From Klebsiella africana (GTDB lineage Bacteria; Pseudomonadota; Gammaproteobacteria; Enterobacterales; Enterobacteriaceae): DNA of 64,000 nt. A model generated the notes under the pieces. That model worked only from the letters and a program-made list of their open reading frames with translations. It had not been told where the DNA came from and did no database searches. The stretch is from NCBI RefSeq assembly GCF_020526085.1, contig NZ_CP084874.1:3968001-4032000 (forward strand). Direction: 5' to 3'. The position numbers were made by a program, and so were the translations under genes. Below are positions 60,730 through 64,000 of the stretch, piece after piece (positions within the stretch are counted from its first letter, which is position 1; every line of letters begins with the position of its first letter).

Positions 60730-61908
60730 ATGTTAAACGGCCTGAAACCTTTATCCCGTTCCCTGCGCTGGGGCATGGTCGGCGGCGGGGGAACCAGTCA
60801 GATCGGCTACAGCCACCGCTGTGCGGCACTGCGTGACAATGTTTATACCTTGCTGGCCGGCGCGCTTGACGTCGATGCCGAGCGCGGGCGCGCGTTCGGT
60901 GAGCAGCTGGGCATCGCGCCGGAGCGCTGCTACGCCGACTACCAGACCCTGTTTCGTGAAGAGGCGCAGCGCCCTGACGGCATCGAGGTCGTCTCGGTCA
61001 CCACCCCGAATAATACCCATTTCGCCATCACCAAAGCGGCGCTGGAAGCGGGTCTCCACGTCATCTGTGAAAAGCCTCTCTGCTTTACTGCCGAAGAGGC
61101 GCGCGAGCTGGTGGACCTGAGCAAAAAACAGAACAAAATCGTCGGCGTCACCTATGGCTATGCCGGCTATCAGATGATCCAGCAGGCACGGCAGATGATT
61201 GCCGATGGGCTGCTCGGCGAGATCCGCATCGTTAACATGCAGTTCGCCCATGGCTTTCATAACCAGGCCGTCGAGCTGCAGGCAGAATCCACCCGCTGGC
61301 GCGTGACGCCGAAGTTTGCCGGGCCCAGCTATGTGCTTGGGGATCTGGCCACCCATCCGCTGTTTGTCGCCGAAACCATGGCGCCGCAGCTCAATATCAA
61401 ACGGCTGATGTGCTCCCGCCAGAGCTTTGTTCCCTCCCGCGCGCCGCTGGAAGATAACGCCTTTGTCCTGATGGAATATGACAACGGCGCGGTTGGCTCG
61501 ATGTGGACCAGCGCGGTCAACAGCGGCGCCATGCACTCGCAAAAAGTGCGCATCGTTGGCGAAAAAGCAAGCATCGAATGGTGGGATGAGCATCCTAACC
61601 AGCTCAGCTATGAGGTACAGGGTGAGCCGGCGCGCATTCTGGAACGTGGGATGCCCTACCTGTCGCCGAACGCGCTGGCGGATGACCGCATTGGCGGCGG
61701 CCATCCGGAAGGGCTGTTCGAAGCCTGGGCCAACCTCTATCGCCGCTATGCGCAGGCGATTGACGCCACGGACCGTGACGATCGCGCCTTCCTGCAAGAC
61801 TTCTGGTATCCGGACGTCGAAGCCGGACTGCACGGCGTCTATTGGGTAGAGCAGTGCGTGAAATCGGCTGATGCTGGCAGCCAGTGGGTTGACTTTACTT
61901 TACCTTAA
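60730..61908 (+). CDS. Gfo/Idh/MocA family NAD(P)-dependent oxidoreductase
   Basis: A 392-residue protein: N-terminal Rossmann fold (RWGMVGGGGTSQIGYSHR), the VICEKPLCFTAEEA motif carrying the catalytic EKP lysine, and a C-terminal beta-sheet domain with GDLATHPLF (the family's GDxxxH-type motif). It should oxidise a hydroxyl of a sugar, inositol or hydroaromatic ring. Start 60730 follows AAAGGAGAGCACC. It has its own control region, so it may be induced apart from the upstream operon. Confidence 0.87.
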   Translation: MLNGLKPLSRSLRWGMVGGGGTSQIGYSHRCAALRDNVYTLLAGALDVDAERGRAFGEQLGIAPERCYADYQTLFREEAQRPDGIEVVSVTTPNNTHFAITKAALEAGLHVICEKPLCFTAEEARELVDLSKKQNKIVGVTYGYAGYQMIQQARQMIADGLLGEIRIVNMQFAHGFHNQAVELQAESTRWRVTPKFAGPSYVLGDLATHPLFVAETMAPQLNIKRLMCSRQSFVPSRAPLEDNAFVLMEYDNGAVGSMWTSAVNSGAMHSQKVRIVGEKASIEWWDEHPNQLSYEVQGEPARILERGMPYLSPNALADDRIGGGHPEGLFEAWANLYRRYAQAIDATDRDDRAFLQDFWYPDVEAGLHGVYWVEQCVKSADAGSQWVDFTLP

Positions 61909-61919
61909 TTTTCCCCTCG

Positions 61920-61955
61920 CCAGTGGAGTCCCCCTCCACTGGTTTATTGATTTTT
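61920..61955 (+). terminator. Terminator of the Gfo/Idh gene
   Basis: CCAGTGGAG / CTCCACTGG stem (9 base pairs, 5-base loop) followed by TTTATTGATTTTT. Confidence 0.88.
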
Positions 61956-62066
61956 ACCAACTTGTCTCATCGCGCAACAGCCCCGTAATATCTGTTAAAC
62001 AAACATTTATTTACGCTTCTTACCCCCCGCCGCTACACTAGGCGCAGTTTTTATATTGAGGTGGTA

Positions 62067-63431
62067 ATGAACGATAACAAAATGACGCCAGGGGAACTGC
62101 GCGCGACCTGGGGTTTGGGGACAGTATTCTCCCTGCGCATGCTTGGCATGTTTATGGTCCTGCCGGTTCTGACCACGTATGGCATGGCGTTGCAGGGCGC
62201 TAGTGAAGCGCTGATTGGCCTGGCGATCGGTATCTACGGCCTGGCGCAGGCGGTTTTCCAAATCCCCTTCGGACTGTTATCTGACCGTATTGGCCGTAAG
62301 CCGCTGATCGTCGGCGGCCTGCTCATCTTTGTACTGGGCAGCGTCATCGCCGCGCTTACCGACTCCATCTGGGGCATCATTCTTGGCCGCGCCCTGCAGG
62401 GCTCCGGCGCCATCGCCGCCGCGGTCATGGCCCTGCTGTCCGATCTCACCCGCGAACAGAACCGCACCAAAGCGATGGCCTTTATCGGCGTCAGCTTCGG
62501 CGTCACCTTCGCCATCGCCATGGTGCTGGGGCCGATTGTCACCCACCAGTTGGGTCTGCACGCGCTGTTCTGGATGATCGCCATCCTGGCGACCGTCGGC
62601 ATCCTGCTCACCCTGTGGGTGGTGCCCAATAGCCATAACCATGTCCTTAACCGCGAATCCGGGATGGTGAAGGGCTGCTTTAGCAAGGTGCTGGCGGAGC
62701 CGCGCCTGCTGAAGCTTAACTTTGGCATCATGTGCCTGCACATCATGCTGATGTCCACTTTTGTCGCCCTGCCCGGACAACTGGAGGCCGCCGGCTTCCC
62801 GGCCGCCGAGCACTGGAAGATTTACCTTGTCACCATGGTTATTTCGTTCATCTCGGTGGTGCCGTTTATCATCTACGCCGAAGTGAAGCGCAAGATGAAG
62901 CGCGTCTTCCTGCTCTGCGTCGCCATCCTGCTGATTGCGGAAATTGTCCTCTGGGGCGCCGGAGGCTACTTCTGGGAGTTGGTGGCGGGCGTTCAGCTCT
63001 TCTTCCTGGCGTTTAACCTGCTGGAAGCGCTGCTACCGTCGCTAATTAGCAAGGAGTCGCCGGCGGGCTACAAAGGCACCGCGATGGGCGTCTACTCCAC
63101 CAGCCAGTTCCTCGGGGTAGCCATTGGCGGGGCGCTTGGCGGCTGGGTCGATGGTTTCTTTGATTCGCAAACCGTGTTTCTGCTGGGCGCCCTGCTGGCG
63201 ATGCTGTGGCTGCTGGTGGCCAGCACCATGAGCGAGCCGCCGTACGTCAGCAGCCTGCGGGTGGAGGTGCCGGACGGCGTGGTTGTCGATGATGCCCTGC
63301 AGGCGCGTCTGCTGAGCGCCAGCGGGGTTCATCAGGCGCTGGTGGTACCCGAGGAGCGTTCGGTGTATATCAAAATCGACAGCAAGGTCACCAACCGCTT
63401 CGAGATAGAGCAGCTCATCAAAGGGGTATAA
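62067..63431 (+). CDS. yajR: MFS transporter YajR
   Basis: A 454-residue MFS protein with 12 helices (LSDRIGRKPLI in loop 2-3) and a C-terminal YAM domain, a small ferredoxin-like cytoplasmic domain (about 385-454). E. coli YajR is the direct counterpart; drug or metabolite export is assumed but the substrate is unknown. ATG 62067 follows GAGG; GTG 62061 is less likely. It marks the return to backbone gene order. Confidence 0.95.
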   Translation: MNDNKMTPGELRATWGLGTVFSLRMLGMFMVLPVLTTYGMALQGASEALIGLAIGIYGLAQAVFQIPFGLLSDRIGRKPLIVGGLLIFVLGSVIAALTDSIWGIILGRALQGSGAIAAAVMALLSDLTREQNRTKAMAFIGVSFGVTFAIAMVLGPIVTHQLGLHALFWMIAILATVGILLTLWVVPNSHNHVLNRESGMVKGCFSKVLAEPRLLKLNFGIMCLHIMLMSTFVALPGQLEAAGFPAAEHWKIYLVTMVISFISVVPFIIYAEVKRKMKRVFLLCVAILLIAEIVLWGAGGYFWELVAGVQLFFLAFNLLEALLPSLISKESPAGYKGTAMGVYSTSQFLGVAIGGALGGWVDGFFDSQTVFLLGALLAMLWLLVASTMSEPPYVSSLRVEVPDGVVVDDALQARLLSASGVHQALVVPEERSVYIKIDSKVTNRFEIEQLIKGV

Positions 63432-63457
63432 AAAAAGCGGGGAATTCCCCGCTTTTT
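63430..63457. terminator. Bidirectional terminator between yajR and yajQ
   Basis: GCGGGG / CCCCGC stem with AATT loop flanked by A and T tracts. Confidence 0.92.
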
Positions 63458-63474
63458 GCTGTCTGTCCGCCGTG

Positions 63475-63966
63475 TTAGTCGCGGAAGTTTTTGAACTGGA
63501 ACGGCTGTCCCAGATCGCCACCGCGCACCAGCGCCATCACCGACTGCAGATCGTCGCGGGACTTACCGGTCACGCGGATCTCTTCGCCCTGAATCTGGGC
63601 CTGTACTTTCAGCTTGCTGTCTTTGATCAGTTTGACGATCTTCTTCTGCACCGCACTTTCAATGCCCTGCTTCAGCTTCGCTTCAACAAACCAGGTTTTA
63701 CCGCTGTGCACAATATCTTCCGGCACGTCGAGGGAGGTGCCTTCAATGCCACGTTTGAGCAGCTTGGCGCGCAGGATATCCAGCAGCTGGTTTACCTGGA
63801 AATCAGACTCGCTCAGCACTTTAATGGTCTTGTTGGCGTCGTTTAATTCAAAAGTGGCTTCAACACCACGAAAATCAAAACGCGACTCGACTTCGCGGCT
63901 CGCGTTGTCCACCGCGTTACGGGCTTCCTGAAGATCAACTTCAGAGACAATATCGAAAGATGGCAT
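63475..63966 (-). CDS. yajQ: YajQ family nucleotide-binding protein
   Basis: A 163-residue protein with two ferredoxin-like domains ([28 protein letters not shown]), identical in length to E. coli YajQ. Homologues bind c-di-GMP or nucleotides; the cytoplasmic role in enterobacteria is not settled. Start 63966 follows GGAGAGGAAAAG. Confidence 0.96.
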   Translation of the reverse strand: MPSFDIVSEVDLQEARNAVDNASREVESRFDFRGVEATFELNDANKTIKVLSESDFQVNQLLDILRAKLLKRGIEGTSLDVPEDIVHSGKTWFVEAKLKQGIESAVQKKIVKLIKDSKLKVQAQIQGEEIRVTGKSRDDLQSVMALVRGGDLGQPFQFKNFRD

Positions 63967-64000
63967 CTTTTCCTCTCCTTCCGTTTCTTTTGCGTTGCAT

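Overview
The window is chromosomal DNA from an enterobacterium, most likely Klebsiella (K. pneumoniae complex). Gene order amtB-glnK-mdlB-mdlA-decR-cof-ybaE-queC-fadM-ybaV-ppiD-hupB-lon-clpX-clpP-tig-bolA-yajG-ampG-cyoABCDE-...-yajR-yajQ matches the E. coli K-12 backbone, and protein lengths match E. coli almost exactly. High-GC codon use and the galactan locus at the left point to Klebsiella rather than Escherichia. No tRNA, rRNA, insertion sequence, integrase or CRISPR array was seen.

Layout: (1) 0-2.8 kb: a gene end, a MocR regulator divergent from a GNAT acetyltransferase, and the Zur-type zinc-free ribosomal protein pair rpmE2-rpmJ2. (2) 2.8-14.2 kb: a complete galactan utilisation locus: LacI-type regulator, LamB-like porin, endogalactanase (GH53), beta-galactosidase (GH42), MalEFGK-like ABC importer and a lone PTS EIIB domain; repeated GTATTACG-type operator candidates lie in both divergent control regions. 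(3) 14.4-20.1 kb: an EAL phosphodiesterase with CSS-type sensor domain, rcnR/rcnA with two textbook RcnR operators, a MocR/YczE divergent pair and an overlapping two-gene module of unknown function. (4) 20.4-52.1 kb: conserved backbone, beginning with 4.5S RNA (ffs), covering nitrogen sensing (glnK-amtB), efflux, cysteine control, queuosine synthesis, protein quality control (ppiD, lon, clpXP, tig) and cytochrome bo3 oxidase. (5) 52.1-62 kb: an accessory block between cyoE and yajR. (6) 62-64 kb: backbone again (yajR, yajQ).

The accessory block holds the two most interesting items. First, a 110-residue protein with a colicin V-type double-glycine leader, followed by a core that is almost entirely eight tandem 11-residue repeats of the form [FW]-x-[ST]-F; no known microcin I can recall has this architecture. 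Second, an apparent catabolic operon under an IclR-type regulator: an AroE-family dehydrogenase with an altered substrate-binding serine, two ketosteroid-dehydrogenase-like flavoproteins flanking a NIPSNAP protein, a TIM-barrel isomerase/dehydratase, an aromatic-acid-type MFS importer and a Gfo/Idh/MocA dehydrogenase. Together these suggest oxidation and possible aromatisation of a hydroaromatic ring compound; the substrate is unknown.
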